Positions 28,317 through 37,841 of a stretch of 64,000 nucleotides of DNA are shown here, piece by piece; the stretch's first letter is position 1, and each line of letters begins with the position of its first letter. Under the pieces are notes generated by a model. The model had not been told where the DNA came from and made no database searches. It saw only the letters and a list, made by a program, of their open reading frames with translations. The position numbers were made by a program, and so were the translations under genes. The DNA is from an uncultured Planktomarina sp. GTDB lineage: Bacteria; Pseudomonadota; Alphaproteobacteria; Rhodobacterales; Rhodobacteraceae. The stretch lies in the NCBI GenBank assembly GCA_905182455.1, contig CAJJBJ010000008.1, positions 1-64,000 on the forward strand. The letters run 5' to 3'.

Positions 28317-29588
28317 CTATGTATTCATTGAATCGAAGAACTCAGAATTGGACTTGGTTTGCTTCAATTTCGAGATTAGGAACTCAATTGCATCTGTGGT
28401 GCCCATTGGATTCAAAATTCGGCGCAATACATAAGTTTTCTGCAAATCAACCTTATCAATCAGCAACTCTTCTTTACGTGTGCCTGACTTTAATACATCC
28501 ATCGCTGGGAATACGCGCTTGTCTGCAACTTTGCGATCCAAAACAATCTCTGAGTTACCTGTGCCTTTAAACTCTTCAAAAATCACCTCATCCATCCGGC
28601 TGCCGGTATCAATCAAAGCGGTTGCTATGATGGTCAAAGACCCGCCCTCTTCAATATTACGCGCAGCGCCGAAGAAGCGTTTTGGGCGCTGTAAAGCATT
28701 GGCATCCACACCACCGGTCAAAACTTTCCCGGATGATGGCACCACTGTGTTGAATGCGCGGCCTAAGCGGGTGATAGAATCCAGCAAAATAACAACATCG
28801 CGCTTATGTTCAACAAGACGCTTAGCCTTCTCAATAACCATTTCAGACACTGCAACATGACGTGTAGCTGGCTCATCGAATGTAGAACTGACGACTTCGC
28901 CCTTAACTGACCGCTGCATATCAGTAACCTCTTCCGGCCGCTCATCGATCAACAAAACAATCAAATAGCATTCCGGATGGTTTTTTTCGATGGAGTTGGC
29001 GATATTTTGCAACAAAACCGTTTTACCGGTCCGCGGCGGAGCCACGATCAAGGACCGCTGGCCTTTCCCAATTGGTGCAACGAGGTCAATAATACGCGCA
29101 GACCGGTCCTTCGATGTCGGATCATCAAGTTCCATAATAAGGCGTTCATCTGGATACAAGGGTGTCAGGTTTTCAAAAGCAACTTTATGACGTGCGCGCT
29201 CTGGGTCCTCAAAATTAATTTTCTCTACCTTAGTCATACCAAAGTAGCGTTCTGTGTCCTCAGGAGCCTTAATTATACCCTCAATGGTATCACCAGTCCG
29301 CAATGAGAGCTGGCGGATCATTTCTGGAGAGACATAAATATCATCTGGACCAGGCAGGTAGTTGGCCTCTGGAGATCTTAGAAAGCCAAACCCATCCTGT
29401 AGGACTTCCAAAACACCGTCCCCTGAAATCTCAGCGCCATCCTCTGCGCGCTCTTTCAGGATTGAAAACATCATGTCGCCTTTACGCATGGTCGACGCGT
29501 TTTCAATTTCTAGCTCTTCGGCCATCGAAAGCAAATCTTTAGGGCTTTTTGCCTTCAGTTCACCCAAAGTTACACGATCAGTTGTCAT
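28317..29588 (-). CDS. rho: Transcription termination factor Rho
   Basis: Hexameric RNA helicase, 423 residues. RNA-binding domain with [18 protein letters not shown], then Walker [13 protein letters not shown], Walker B region [16 protein letters not shown] and the Q/R-loop region [17 protein letters not shown]. Usual length. Lies between hemJ and mnmE in the conserved alphaproteobacterial order next to the origin; the 127-bp gap to hemJ probably holds its promoter. Confidence 0.97.
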   Translation of the reverse strand: MTTDRVTLGELKAKSPKDLLSMAEELEIENASTMRKGDMMFSILKERAEDGAEISGDGVLEVLQDGFGFLRSPEANYLPGPDDIYVSPEMIRQLSLRTGDTIEGIIKAPEDTERYFGMTKVEKINFEDPERARHKVAFENLTPLYPDERLIMELDDPTSKDRSARIIDLVAPIGKGQRSLIVAPPRTGKTVLLQNIANSIEKNHPECYLIVLLIDERPEEVTDMQRSVKGEVVSSTFDEPATRHVAVSEMVIEKAKRLVEHKRDVVILLDSITRLGRAFNTVVPSSGKVLTGGVDANALQRPKRFFGAARNIEEGGSLTIIATALIDTGSRMDEVIFEEFKGTGNSEIVLDRKVADKRVFPAMDVLKSGTRKEELLIDKVDLQKTYVLRRILNPMGTTDAIEFLISKLKQTKSNSEFFDSMNT

Positions 29589-29715
29589 GAAGTCTCTTCC
29601 TGCCCAAACTAAAGTCGGGCATCACATATATATTTAAGATAAATTGCCATCCCGAATGGGCGCGCTTAGCGATACTAAAATCAATCAACCGAGTCAAATT
29701 ATATGAGGTTCCATG

Positions 29716-30165
29716 TCAAAAAGGACGCACCACGACCATAATAACAATTACAAGCAGCAAAACAGTCGGAACTTCATTCATAATTCGGTAAGTCTGACCT
29801 TTTAAAACATTCCGGCTTTGTTCAAACTCTTTTTGTCGACCCGCCAGCCAAAAATGGAAAACCGTCATAGAGATAATACTAAAAAGCTTCACCCAAGGCC
29901 AAATGGCGCCCCAGTTAATCAAACCAGGTATCAAAGCCATAGCAACACCAAAACCCCATGTTGCAATCATCGCTGGGGTCATGATCACCTTAAGTAATTT
30001 TGACTCCATCATTACAAACAAGCCATCCGTTTCAGATCCTGTAGCCACTTTCTCACTGTGATGCACAAAAAGCCTTGGAAGATAAAAAATACCCGCCATC
30101 CAGGAGATTACAGAAATGATGTGGCCAGCTTTCAGCCAGGGATAGAACTCAATTAGATAATCCAT
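29716..30165 (-). CDS. hemJ: Protoporphyrinogen oxidase HemJ
   Basis: Small four-helix membrane protein of the HemJ/UPF0093 family, 149 residues, which oxidises protoporphyrinogen IX in organisms lacking HemG/HemY-type enzymes. The conserved WLKAGHIISVISWMAGIFYL with its essential His and the VHH motif are present, as is the Lys/Arg-rich loop GRQKEFEQ. Start set at the ATG (30165), one codon after a TTG. First gene to the left of the origin region. The separate gene named hemY at 57757 is not a porphyrin oxidase. Confidence 0.93.
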   Translation of the reverse strand: MDYLIEFYPWLKAGHIISVISWMAGIFYLPRLFVHHSEKVATGSETDGLFVMMESKLLKVIMTPAMIATWGFGVAMALIPGLINWGAIWPWVKLFSIISMTVFHFWLAGRQKEFEQSRNVLKGQTYRIMNEVPTVLLLVIVIMVVVRPF

Positions 30166-30270
30166 CAACGTTGCACGCCCTTATCCTTCTATAATAATAT
30201 ATATAGTATATAAGTTTAGTAGAGAGATGTAGGGAAACCTATTTCTGTGGATTAAAAAAGCCCCACCGGT

Positions 30271-30279
30271 TTATCCACA
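30271..30279 (+). promoter_or_regulatory. DnaA box (perfect)
   Basis: TTATCCACA, the full consensus, in the left-centre of the origin region. A reverse near-match (TGTGGATTA, 30246-30254) lies 17 bases away. Confidence 0.8.
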
Positions 30280-30541
30280 TAGCATAAAAATTACAGTATG
30301 CCGAAAATTATAAAAGATATTTTTTAAAAACAGGGATTAAGAAGAAATAAAATGTGTAAATCTGTTGATAAAAAATGTATCTAAATCTATTTTAAAAGAC
30401 ATCAACAGGCATATTTTATACATATCCACCTAAGATAACAGTGCTGAAGCCTCCTGGCGCAGAGTGAAAATGAGGATGAATTCTTGTATTTGCAATAAAC
30501 CGCGATTACCCCCACAGTTCAATAACAAGACACACCGAAAT

Positions 30542-30550
30542 TTATCCACA
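30542..30550 (+). promoter_or_regulatory. DnaA box (perfect) just before maf
   Basis: TTATCCACA ending 12 bases before the maf start codon, so DnaA bound here could also affect maf transcription. Confidence 0.78.
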
Positions 30551-30562
30551 GGTTTACCCCCA

Positions 30563-31867
30563 ATGGATCTTATCCTAGCTTCTCAATCTACTACGCGGCG
30601 GCGCATTTTGAGTTGTGCGCATATCGCAGCTACATCCATGTCACCGCAAATTGATGAAGAAGGTATTATCAGATCTTTGGCCGCTGAACAGGCGATGCCT
30701 CGCGATATTGCAGATACTTTAGCAGAGCATAAAGCTAGAAAAATCTCCATGAAAAACCCGCAGAGTTGGGTCATAGGCTGTGATCAAGTTCTGGCCTTCG
30801 AGGGCGAAGTTTTCGGAAAACCGCGCACATTAGACGACCTCAAACAATGCCTCACCCGCCTGTCCGGCAAAACCCACCGCCTAATTACCGCAAATGTGAT
30901 TTACCAAAACACCAAGCCGATGTGGCGTTATGTGGCGGTGAGTCACATGACCATGCACCCGATGACAGTTGATGAGATTTCAGAATATGCCGAAAAAGCA
31001 TGGCCAGATGCCCAAAATTCGGCTGGAGGTTACTATTTCGAAGAAACGCCCCACCTCTTTTCTGAGGTGCGTGGTAACTGGTTTGATATCATGGGCCTTT
31101 CTATTGCCCCAATAGCCGCGTTTTTAAACCAACATAGCGCAGGAGCCGGATTTCAGTCCCCAAAGGTCGCTGCTGTTTTGGGGCATCCTATCGCCCAAAG
31201 CAAATCGCCCCGCATGCACGGCCACTGGCTGAAAACCAACAAAATTTCAGGGGATTATATCGCCATAGACATTCCGCCTGCGCGGTTTTCTCAGACGGTG
31301 AGACTGCTTATTGGAGTGGGTTTGTCAGGCTTCAACGTGACATTGCCGCATAAGGAAAGTGCATTGGCGCTTGCTGATCATAAAACTGAACGCGCGACAA
31401 AAATTGGCGCAGCAAACACACTAATCATTGACGCTGATGGTAAAATTAATGCAGATAATACAGATGGTTGCGGATTTATTGCCAACCTAAAAAACAACAG
31501 CAAAAACTGGGTCCCTCAAGCGGGCCCAGTGCTGGTTTTGGGAGCCGGTGGTGCCGCACGCGCGATCTTGGTGTCATTGCTGGTAGCTGGCGTACCTAAA
31601 ATCTATCTAAGCAACCGCACCCAGCAACGGGCCTTAGATTTAGCACAGGAACTATCGCCCCTTATCGAGGTGATTGACTGGGACCATAAAGAGCAAAAAC
31701 TTGCCGAAGTTAATACATTGGTGAACACGACCTCCCTCGGCATGATCGGCAAACCCCCGCTTGAGATTAATTTATCTGCTCTCAACCCAACCGCGCTGGT
31801 CACGGACTTGATTTACGCTCCGCTTGAAACGGTCTCTTTTGGCCCAGGCCCGCGGTTTGGGATGTGA
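30563..31867 (+). CDS. aroE: Maf nucleotide pyrophosphatase fused to shikimate dehydrogenase AroE; AroE C-terminus frameshifted
   Basis: One reading frame joins two enzymes. Residues 1 to about 190 are Maf ([40 protein letters not shown]), a house-cleaning nucleotide pyrophosphatase. From about residue 200 it is shikimate dehydrogenase: [30 protein letters not shown] (catalytic Lys), [10 protein letters not shown] and [10 protein letters not shown]. No AroE start codon exists between the halves, so they appear truly fused. After ETV the frame is wrong: dropping one G of 31831-31832 gives [20 protein letters not shown] and a normal end at 31979, overlapping the coaE start. As written the last about 40 residues of AroE are lost. 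The start is the ATG after the DnaA box. Confidence 0.88.
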   Translation: MDLILASQSTTRRRILSCAHIAATSMSPQIDEEGIIRSLAAEQAMPRDIADTLAEHKARKISMKNPQSWVIGCDQVLAFEGEVFGKPRTLDDLKQCLTRLSGKTHRLITANVIYQNTKPMWRYVAVSHMTMHPMTVDEISEYAEKAWPDAQNSAGGYYFEETPHLFSEVRGNWFDIMGLSIAPIAAFLNQHSAGAGFQSPKVAAVLGHPIAQSKSPRMHGHWLKTNKISGDYIAIDIPPARFSQTVRLLIGVGLSGFNVTLPHKESALALADHKTERATKIGAANTLIIDADGKINADNTDGCGFIANLKNNSKNWVPQAGPVLVLGAGGAARAILVSLLVAGVPKIYLSNRTQQRALDLAQELSPLIEVIDWDHKEQKLAEVNTLVNTTSLGMIGKPPLEINLSALNPTALVTDLIYAPLETVSFGPGPRFGM

Positions 31868-31975
31868 TGTGGTTGGCGGCATAGGAATGCTCCTACATCA
31901 GGGCGTCCCGGGATTTGAGGCTTGGTTTGGCACGCGTCCTACTGTTGATGCTGAAATAGAGGCTTTGGTCCTGAA

Positions 31976-32569
31976 ATGAGCTATTTGTTGGGATTAACTG
32001 GGTCTATCGGCATGGGAAAATCTACTACGGCCGCGTTATTTGCAGACCGTGGCTGTCTCGTCTGGGATGCAGATTCAACGGTGCATCACGCCTATGGTCC
32101 TAAAGGAGTGGCGGTAGGGGCAATTGCCAAAATTGCGGCTTCTGCTGTAGGCTCCAACGGAGTGAACCGTGACCAACTGCGCCAATTAATATCAAAGGAC
32201 CCTGCCCTTTTGCCCCAAATAGAGGCAATAATTCATCCAATTGTGCAGCAAGACCGGCAATACTTCATTGCATCTAACCCTAATTTAATTCTGGTGTTCG
32301 ATATTCCATTGCTGTTTGAGCTGAATTCTGAGGCTGCATTTGATGCGGTGGCCTGTGTTTTGGCTCCATCGGCGACACAGAAAGCTCGGGTGATGGAGCG
32401 CCCCGGTATGACTGAGGCTCATTTTACGATGATCAATGGCAAACAGCTTCCCGCCACTGTCAAAGCAACACGCGCGGACTATATTATTGACACCACAAGT
32501 GCTGAAACGGCCACCACATCAGTTGAGTTTGTTTTGAAAGACATAAAAAGAAAGCTAGAAAATGCGTGA
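31976..32569 (+). CDS. coaE: Dephospho-CoA kinase
   Basis: Last step of coenzyme A synthesis, 197 residues. P-loop [12 protein letters not shown] at the start, [10 protein letters not shown], and the lid/core [10 protein letters not shown]. The ATG overlaps the frame-corrected aroE stop by four bases, which independently supports the aroE correction. Overlaps dnaQ by 8 bases. Confidence 0.95.
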   Translation: MSYLLGLTGSIGMGKSTTAALFADRGCLVWDADSTVHHAYGPKGVAVGAIAKIAASAVGSNGVNRDQLRQLISKDPALLPQIEAIIHPIVQQDRQYFIASNPNLILVFDIPLLFELNSEAAFDAVACVLAPSATQKARVMERPGMTEAHFTMINGKQLPATVKATRADYIIDTTSAETATTSVEFVLKDIKRKLENA

Positions 32570-33332
32570 AGTTGTTTTGGACACTGAAACGACAGGTTTT
32601 GAGCCCAACGATGGGGACCGTATAGTCGAGATCGGTGCGGTTGAGCTGCTCAACCACCTTCCAACAGGCCGCACCTATCATCAATACATCAATCCTGAGC
32701 GCAATATGCCTGAAGGTGCATTTGGCGTTCACGGGCTGAGTGAAGAATTTTTGTCAGACAAACCTGTTTTTAAATCGATTGCGCAAGACTTCATTGATTT
32801 CATTGGAGATTCAAGTCTTGTGATCCACAATGCCTCTTTTGATATGAAGTTTTTGAATGCAGAGCTGGGCTGGGTCAACCGCCCACTGTTGCCCAAAACT
32901 CAAGCCATCGACACCTTAGCCATCGCGCGCCGTAAGTTCCCGGGCTCACCTGCTTCGCTTGATGCACTTTGCCGCAGATTTGGCATCGATAACTCGTCGC
33001 GAACACTACATGGCGCGCTTTTGGATTCCGAAATATTGGCAGAGGTCTACTTGGAGCTTGTGGGTGGGCGCCAACCGGATTTGGTCTTGTCGGGATCATC
33101 AGTCAAAAAAGCTGCTGATGGCTCGGCCCCGCTTGACTGGCGGCCATCGGAGCGCCTAACACCACTCGCTTCAAGGCTGTCTGAAACAGAAAAAGCGGCA
33201 CATGAAAAATTCATTGCTACTTTTGAAGCTCGAAGCCCTTTGGTCAAAATAGACCTAGTTGGCCTTTTCTTTCGCATTTTCTGCCACGCGCCGCTGAACT
33301 TCATTGCGATAAAGCTGCATAAAGTCAATTGA
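32562..33332 (+). CDS. dnaQ: DNA polymerase III epsilon subunit (proofreading exonuclease), C-terminus frameshifted
   Basis: 3'-5' exonuclease of the replicase. ExoI VVLDTETTGFE, ExoII NASFDMKFLNAEL and ExoIII HGALLDSEILAEVYLEL are all present, so the catalytic domain is intact. The tail beyond FIAT is abnormal: removing one T from TTTT at 33221-33224 gives LKLEALWSK and a stop at 33252, the usual end for relatives and three bases short of the secB stop. As written the frame runs 80 bases into antisense secB. The correct length would be about 229 residues. Confidence 0.92.
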   Translation: MREVVLDTETTGFEPNDGDRIVEIGAVELLNHLPTGRTYHQYINPERNMPEGAFGVHGLSEEFLSDKPVFKSIAQDFIDFIGDSSLVIHNASFDMKFLNAELGWVNRPLLPKTQAIDTLAIARRKFPGSPASLDALCRRFGIDNSSRTLHGALLDSEILAEVYLELVGGRQPDLVLSGSSVKKAADGSAPLDWRPSERLTPLASRLSETEKAAHEKFIATFEARSPLVKIDLVGLFFRIFCHAPLNFIAIKLHKVN

Positions 33333-33761
33333 ATCAAGGTTCAAGGGTGGGAAACCACCATCGCGCGTCACGTCGCTGACAATCCGGCGCAGGAATGGGA
33401 ATAGCATTCTTGGGCACTCAATCATCAGATAGGGATGCAGTTGATCTTCTGGAATGTTCTCAATATGGAAAATTCCGCCATATTCCAGCTCGAGCAAGAA
33501 CATTGGCTCAGCCTTTTCTTTGGTTTTTGATGCAATCTCGGCCTTTATGATCACCTCATATTGGTTTTCAAGCGGACGTTTTTTTGCATCAATGTTCACC
33601 TGAATTGAAATATCTGGCTGAACATCGCCGCTGATGCCTTTTTGTGCTAAAATATTTTCAAACGACATGTCGCGAATATATTGGGCCAGAACTTGCATTT
33701 TCAGAGGCTTTGGAGCCGCGTTCTCTTCGTTCTTCGCATTCTCAATTGGCTCTTTCGCCAT
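33255..33761 (-). CDS. secB: Protein-export chaperone SecB
   Basis: Tetrameric chaperone that hands preproteins to SecA, 168 residues. Family regions: LAQYIRDMSFENILA, LELEYGGIFHIENIPED and MIECPRMLFPFLRRIVSDVT, GGFPPLNLDSIDFMQLY. Start ATG 33761 is chosen because AGGAG lies 8 bases upstream; two earlier in-frame codons are too close to it. Convergent with dnaQ. Confidence 0.96.
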   Translation of the reverse strand: MAKEPIENAKNEENAAPKPLKMQVLAQYIRDMSFENILAQKGISGDVQPDISIQVNIDAKKRPLENQYEVIIKAEIASKTKEKAEPMFLLELEYGGIFHIENIPEDQLHPYLMIECPRMLFPFLRRIVSDVTRDGGFPPLNLDSIDFMQLYRNEVQRRVAENAKEKAN

Positions 33762-33816
33762 TTCCATCACTCCTAAAAATATGTTTCAAGCCGCATAACA
33801 GAATGTTTGCGGGCGC

Positions 33817-34284
33817 TCAATCCTTTGTCCAGCCTGACGGGCCATCTTCTGGTGAAACTGGTTTGAACTGGCCCTCAATCACATCTGCGTCGGGCCCACC
33901 GGGCCTGGCTGGCGATGTTTTAAAGTTGATATTAGAGTTTTTCAACCGCGACCGGATATTGTGCATCACAAACATTCGAAAAGGTGGGAACAGCAGCAAA
34001 AACCCCACAGCATCTGTGAAAAAACCTGGTGTGAGAAGCAAGGCCCCTGCGAAAAGGATCATTGCGCCATGGGCCAGGGGTTCCGTAGGGTCTTTCGTGT
34101 TTTGAAAGGAGCTCTGTAGATTTCGCAAGGTTTGCGCGCCCTGACTGCGAACCAACCAAGTGCCCGCAATTGCGGTTAATAGGACGATCACAAGTGTGGG
34201 CCAAAGACCGATTGCGCCCCCAACTTGAATAAACAAGCCGATCTCAATTAAGGGCACGGCGATAAAAGCAAGCAACAACCGCAT
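33817..34284 (-). CDS. fxsA: FxsA-family membrane protein
   Basis: A 155-residue inner-membrane protein with the FxsA core: PLIEIGLFIQVGGAIG, TAIAGTWLVRSQG, then FAGALLLTPGFFTDAVGFLLL. Three to four membrane segments and a polar C-terminal tail. FxsA of E. coli is known for suppressing F-exclusion of phage T7; its normal role is not established. Divergent from timA and upstream of secB, a conserved alphaproteobacterial arrangement. Confidence 0.9.
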   Translation of the reverse strand: MRLLLAFIAVPLIEIGLFIQVGGAIGLWPTLVIVLLTAIAGTWLVRSQGAQTLRNLQSSFQNTKDPTEPLAHGAMILFAGALLLTPGFFTDAVGFLLLFPPFRMFVMHNIRSRLKNSNINFKTSPARPGGPDADVIEGQFKPVSPEDGPSGWTKD

Positions 34285-34390
34285 TTAGGGTCTCCTATTC
34301 AACTTTGTGCTGGTGGACTTGAACCACCTGCTGTCCTACATATGTACTAACAATGAAACTTTCTATTCCTCATGGGGCAACAGATAAACA

Positions 34391-35047
34391 ATGAATATGC
34401 AATTAATCCAGCTTTTGGCTTTGGCAGGCATCGCAGTGTACCTAATTTTTAAGCTGCGCGGTGTGCTTGGCACGCGGGACGGCCACGAGGGACCACGTGC
34501 CGATTTAGCCAAACCAGTTAACACCCGGCCAACATTCGAAGTGATTGAGGGTGGTCCGGATGAGGATATAACCGACCATGCTGCTGAAGGCAGTGAAGCC
34601 GCGAACGCGCTGCTGGGCATGAAGCTTGCCGAACCATCTTTTGCGGTAACTGACTTCTTGCAGGGCTCCAAGGGTGCTTATGAAATGATCCTAATGGCGT
34701 TTGAGAATGGCGATCTTGAAAGCGTGCGATCTTTCCTCAGCGACGATGTCTATGAGGCCTTCGCGTCAGTGGTTGAAGCGCGCAAGGAACAGGGCCTTTC
34801 CATTGAGGTTGAATTCATCGGCGTGCGTGAAACGGGCCTTATGGGTGCAAGTTTTAATCCGGTTGACAGTCGTGGTGAGGTTGATGTGCGGTTTGTTTGC
34901 GAGCTGATATCGGCGGTGCGCGACGCCAACGGAGAAATTGTTGAGGGCAATGAAACCGAAGTCAAACGCCAACGAGACGTTTGGACCTTTGGCCGGACAA
35001 TGGGATCAACAGATCCAAATTGGCAGCTTGTTGCCACGGGTGAATGA
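34391..35047 (+). CDS. timA: Tim44/TimA-family adaptor protein
   Basis: A 218-residue protein with one N-terminal membrane anchor (IQLLALAGIAVYLIFKLRGVLG) and a C-terminal Tim44 domain: GAYEMILMAFENGDLESVR, LSDDVYEAF, then a beta-rich part ending DVWTFGRTMGSTDPNWQL. Related to the mitochondrial import motor subunit Tim44; in alphaproteobacteria it sits at the inner membrane with an unresolved role. First gene of a timA-mltA-smr operon, whose second gene is destroyed here. Confidence 0.88.
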   Translation: MNMQLIQLLALAGIAVYLIFKLRGVLGTRDGHEGPRADLAKPVNTRPTFEVIEGGPDEDITDHAAEGSEAANALLGMKLAEPSFAVTDFLQGSKGAYEMILMAFENGDLESVRSFLSDDVYEAFASVVEARKEQGLSIEVEFIGVRETGLMGASFNPVDSRGEVDVRFVCELISAVRDANGEIVEGNETEVKRQRDVWTFGRTMGSTDPNWQLVATGE

Positions 35048-36016
35048 GCCTCAAGCTGTTCATCTAGAACATACTGTTTGTAAGCCTTGGATTGTGTGCG
35101 CGTGCAGATGTGCAGCACAGGCCGATTACCCTTTAAGATCTTGATGGATGGCAAGAAGAACATGGATCATGGGGACGCCTTGATGGCCCTCAAAGAGGCC
35201 TGCAGAGGTCTGGGTGGGTTTGAGTGGCAGCAGATTTGTGCAATTGCTGACAAAAAACTAAACTCCATTTTTTTGAAGCCATCTTTCAACCGATTTTGAT
35301 TGAAAGCACCGAGCACGCGCCTTTCACAAGCCATTTCGAGCCTGAACTCGAAGGATCTCTCACCCCAACGCGTCGTTTTCGGCATTTGATTTTTGTGGTG
35401 CCGCATGAAGTGAGCTCTGGCGGCATCTGGAAAACCCGCAGAGATTTTGAGAAAAACCAGCTTCTAAAGGGCAGGGGGCCTGAGGTGGCTTTGGTTGAAA
35501 GCCTCGCGGTTGTATTCTTTTTTGCAAATTCATGGGCCAGGCTGTGGCGGCGCCAATGGCCCCAGTTATCGCTCGATTGACAAAGACTTGGTGGAGCAGT
35601 GAGGCTTCAGAAAATCAGATTAGAGACTGGGTGCAAGATTATCCAGAACTTGGTCAGGAAATAATGTGGAACAATCCGGCCTATTTATTTTTCCGCTGTG
35701 CCGAACGGGTTCCAGCGCATAAAGGGCCACTTGGCGCCAAGAACCGTTCGCTTACGTCACTTCGAACCTTGGCTATTGATCCCCACTTTGTAACACTTGG
35801 CGCGCCCATATGGCTTGAAAAGGGGGGGCAAGGCCGTTAAAACGCCTTATGATTGCAAAAGACACAGGTACCGCCATCACAGGTGCGCAGCGCGCAGATG
35901 TTTTCTTTGGCACCAGCTCGGAAGTGGGCATAGCGGCGGGCCTCACTATAGACCCGGGCCGGATAGTCGTGTTCATCCCTATTCAAGGTGCGCGCGCCAA
36001 GGTTTTGGGGCAGTAA
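35044..36016 (+). pseudogene. mltA: Membrane-bound lytic murein transglycosylase A (mltA), degenerate
   Basis: Remains of MltA, placed between timA and smr as in relatives. The ATG overlaps the timA stop; a signal-peptide-like stretch is interrupted by a TAG at codon 8, and a TAA precedes DLDGWQEE. Recognisable pieces then follow in changing frames: GDALMALKEACRGLGGFEWQ, FFEAIFQPILIE, FTSHFEPELEGS, GGIWKTRRDFEKN, IHGPGCG, YRSIDKDLVEQ, DWVQDYPELGQEIMWNNPAY, SLRTLAIDPHFV, LMIAKDTGTAITGAQRADVF and a normal end at 36016. I count at least five frameshifts (several in T or G runs), two in-frame stops and an internal deletion, so the gene cannot make a functional protein. Confidence 0.88.
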
Positions 36017-36018
36017 TC

Positions 36019-36594
36019 ATGGCTAGAAAACTACGTCCTGAAGAGCGAGAGCTCTGGAAAAGAGTTGTCGAAACGGCAACGCCAATGCGGCCCGCGTCCG
36101 TGGATGTTACAGCACCATTTCTTATGCCGGGATCGATAAAACTACGTCCAAGTTTGCTTGCCCCCAAAATAATGGCCTTCAAGATAGGCGCCAAAGCCCC
36201 TTCAAAACCAGCGGCAACCCATATGGGGTCTGCCGCCAAGCCTCAGCCAACAATGGATGCAAAGTCTTTTGGAAAACTGACACGCGGCAAATTGCAGCCG
36301 GAAGCGCGCCTTGATTTACACGGGATGACTATGTCTGAGGCGCATCCCATGTTGCAAAAATTTATCTTGGGATCGGCTCAATTGCAGCGTCGTTTGGTCT
36401 TGGTGATCACCGGGAAGGGTAAATCTAAGCCTGACCATGGCCCAATCCCTGAGCGCCACGGTGTCTTGCGTCACAACGTGCCACTTTGGTTGTGCCAGGC
36501 ACCGCTTTCTAGCGTTATTCTTGAGGTGACGTCGGCCCATCAAAGGCACGGTGGGGGCGGCGCTTTCTATGTTTATTTGCGCCGCAAACGTTAG
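36019..36594 (+). CDS. Smr-domain protein
   Basis: A 191-residue protein with a polar, basic N-terminal half and a C-terminal Smr domain: LDLHGMTMSEAHPMLQKFI, VLVITGKGKSK, GVLRHNVPLWL and AFYVYLRRKR. Smr domains are nucleases or nucleic-acid-binding domains related to the MutS2 C-terminus; alphaproteobacterial stand-alone members have no settled role. Starts two bases after the mltA remnant and normally completes the timA-mltA-smr operon. Converges on an MFS gene with a 4-base overlap. Confidence 0.9.
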   Translation: MARKLRPEERELWKRVVETATPMRPASVDVTAPFLMPGSIKLRPSLLAPKIMAFKIGAKAPSKPAATHMGSAAKPQPTMDAKSFGKLTRGKLQPEARLDLHGMTMSEAHPMLQKFILGSAQLQRRLVLVITGKGKSKPDHGPIPERHGVLRHNVPLWLCQAPLSSVILEVTSAHQRHGGGGAFYVYLRRKR

Positions 36595-37802
36595 GTTTGC
36601 TGTGACCTTCGTGCGCGTGATATTCCTACCCACATCATTATAGATGAAAACCCAAAAAAACCAGCGATAGCAATGTACTGAACCTCAAGTGGAAGATTAA
36701 AGTCTAGCAATATTCCTGTGATTGCGGGCCCAATTGCGGAGCCAAGCACCATAGCTGCGGCCGCAGCTGCCTTTATTGAGCCTAGATGTTTTGTGCCAAA
36801 AAACTCAGCCCAAAACGCATTGGGTAAGGTGGCATTTGCACCAGAAGCCAGGCCTAGAAATACGAAACCTACCAGAGCGGCGATAAGCGATTGCCCATAA
36901 GAAAAAAGCAAAAACGCGACAATCATGGGAAGTTGAAAATAAGGGATCAGGCGGGCGGTGCCGAGTTTATCCAACAAAATTCCAGACAACACCATCGAGC
37001 CAATGGCCACGCCAGTATAAACTGGAAACATGGCCACAAGTTGGAAATGTTCCCAGCCTTTGATTTCGGCGAAATGCACTTGAAGGAAAAAGAAGGCGGT
37101 TCCGAATGCTGACTGTCCTAAAAATGCAGGCATCATGAACCAAAACAGCGGATGCGCCAGGGTTTGATTGCGAGTCCAGTGACGGCCATTCAACCCTGCA
37201 GACTGACCCTCCGAGGCCATCGATTGCGGGCTGCGCTCTTCGCGCAAAAGCCACATTAGAGTGGGAATTGACAATAACGCCAAAAGTGCCGCAAAAATCC
37301 AAATGCCTTGCCAAGCGAAAAATACCATCAAGGCGACGACCAGAAGCGGATAGGCGGCCTCGCCAATGGAAAAACCCAGACTGGCGACTGAGAGCGCCTT
37401 GCCACGATTGACTACAAACCAACGCGACATGGCCACGGCGGCGATATGGGTGGACATGCCCTGGCCAGTGAAGCGCAGGCAAAAAATGACAACGGGCAAC
37501 AAGGCGACCCAAGGATTGAACGCCATAAACAGGCAGGACGCGGCGAGGGCGGCTAGAACAATCGGCCCAAGTCGCCGCACGCGCATTATGTCGGTCAGGC
37601 CGCCAGCCCAAACCATGGCAACGGCTGAAGCAAAGGTCCCAAATCCATAAATAGCCCCCCAATCCCCATGAGACAGGTTGAACGCGGACCTAATTTCACC
37701 AGCGAAAATCGAGATGAAATACGTTTGACCAAAGCTCGACAATAAAGTGAGCAGGGCACCGGCTGCCAACCAACGGCTGTTTTGGATTATAAATCTGAAC
37801 AT
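36591..37802 (-). CDS. Major facilitator superfamily transporter
   Basis: A 403-residue permease with about 12 hydrophobic segments. It shows an MFS loop 2-3 motif (GGLTDIMRVRRLGP), a cytoplasmic polar stretch near residues 195-215 joining the halves, and GILLDKLGTARLIPYF at the start of the second half. The substrate cannot be predicted; the style is that of the MFS_1 oxalate/formate-like or nitrate-like porters found next to hslU in relatives. Same strand as hslVU, 39 bases downstream of hslU. Confidence 0.85.
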   Translation of the reverse strand: MFRFIIQNSRWLAAGALLTLLSSFGQTYFISIFAGEIRSAFNLSHGDWGAIYGFGTFASAVAMVWAGGLTDIMRVRRLGPIVLAALAASCLFMAFNPWVALLPVVIFCLRFTGQGMSTHIAAVAMSRWFVVNRGKALSVASLGFSIGEAAYPLLVVALMVFFAWQGIWIFAALLALLSIPTLMWLLREERSPQSMASEGQSAGLNGRHWTRNQTLAHPLFWFMMPAFLGQSAFGTAFFFLQVHFAEIKGWEHFQLVAMFPVYTGVAIGSMVLSGILLDKLGTARLIPYFQLPMIVAFLLFSYGQSLIAALVGFVFLGLASGANATLPNAFWAEFFGTKHLGSIKAAAAAAMVLGSAIGPAITGILLDFNLPLEVQYIAIAGFFGFSSIMMWVGISRARRSQQT

Positions 37803-37841
37803 GCAGCTGTTGTCAGACCAAATGTCGGTGCTGGCAAGGGG

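Larger units (their letters stand above)
30169..30562. other. Probable chromosomal replication origin (oriC)
   Basis: About 390 non-coding, strongly AT-rich bases between hemJ and maf, with genes on both sides transcribed outward. DnaA boxes: TTATCCACA at 30271-30279 and again at 30542-30550 (perfect), TGTGGATTA at 30246-30254 and TGTTGATAA at 30363-30371 (one mismatch each). An A/T-only tract around 30190-30215 and another at 30300-30420 could be unwinding regions. The flanking order (rho, gid/par genes on one side, maf/aroE/coaE/dnaQ on the other) is the one found at alphaproteobacterial origins. Confidence 0.82.
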
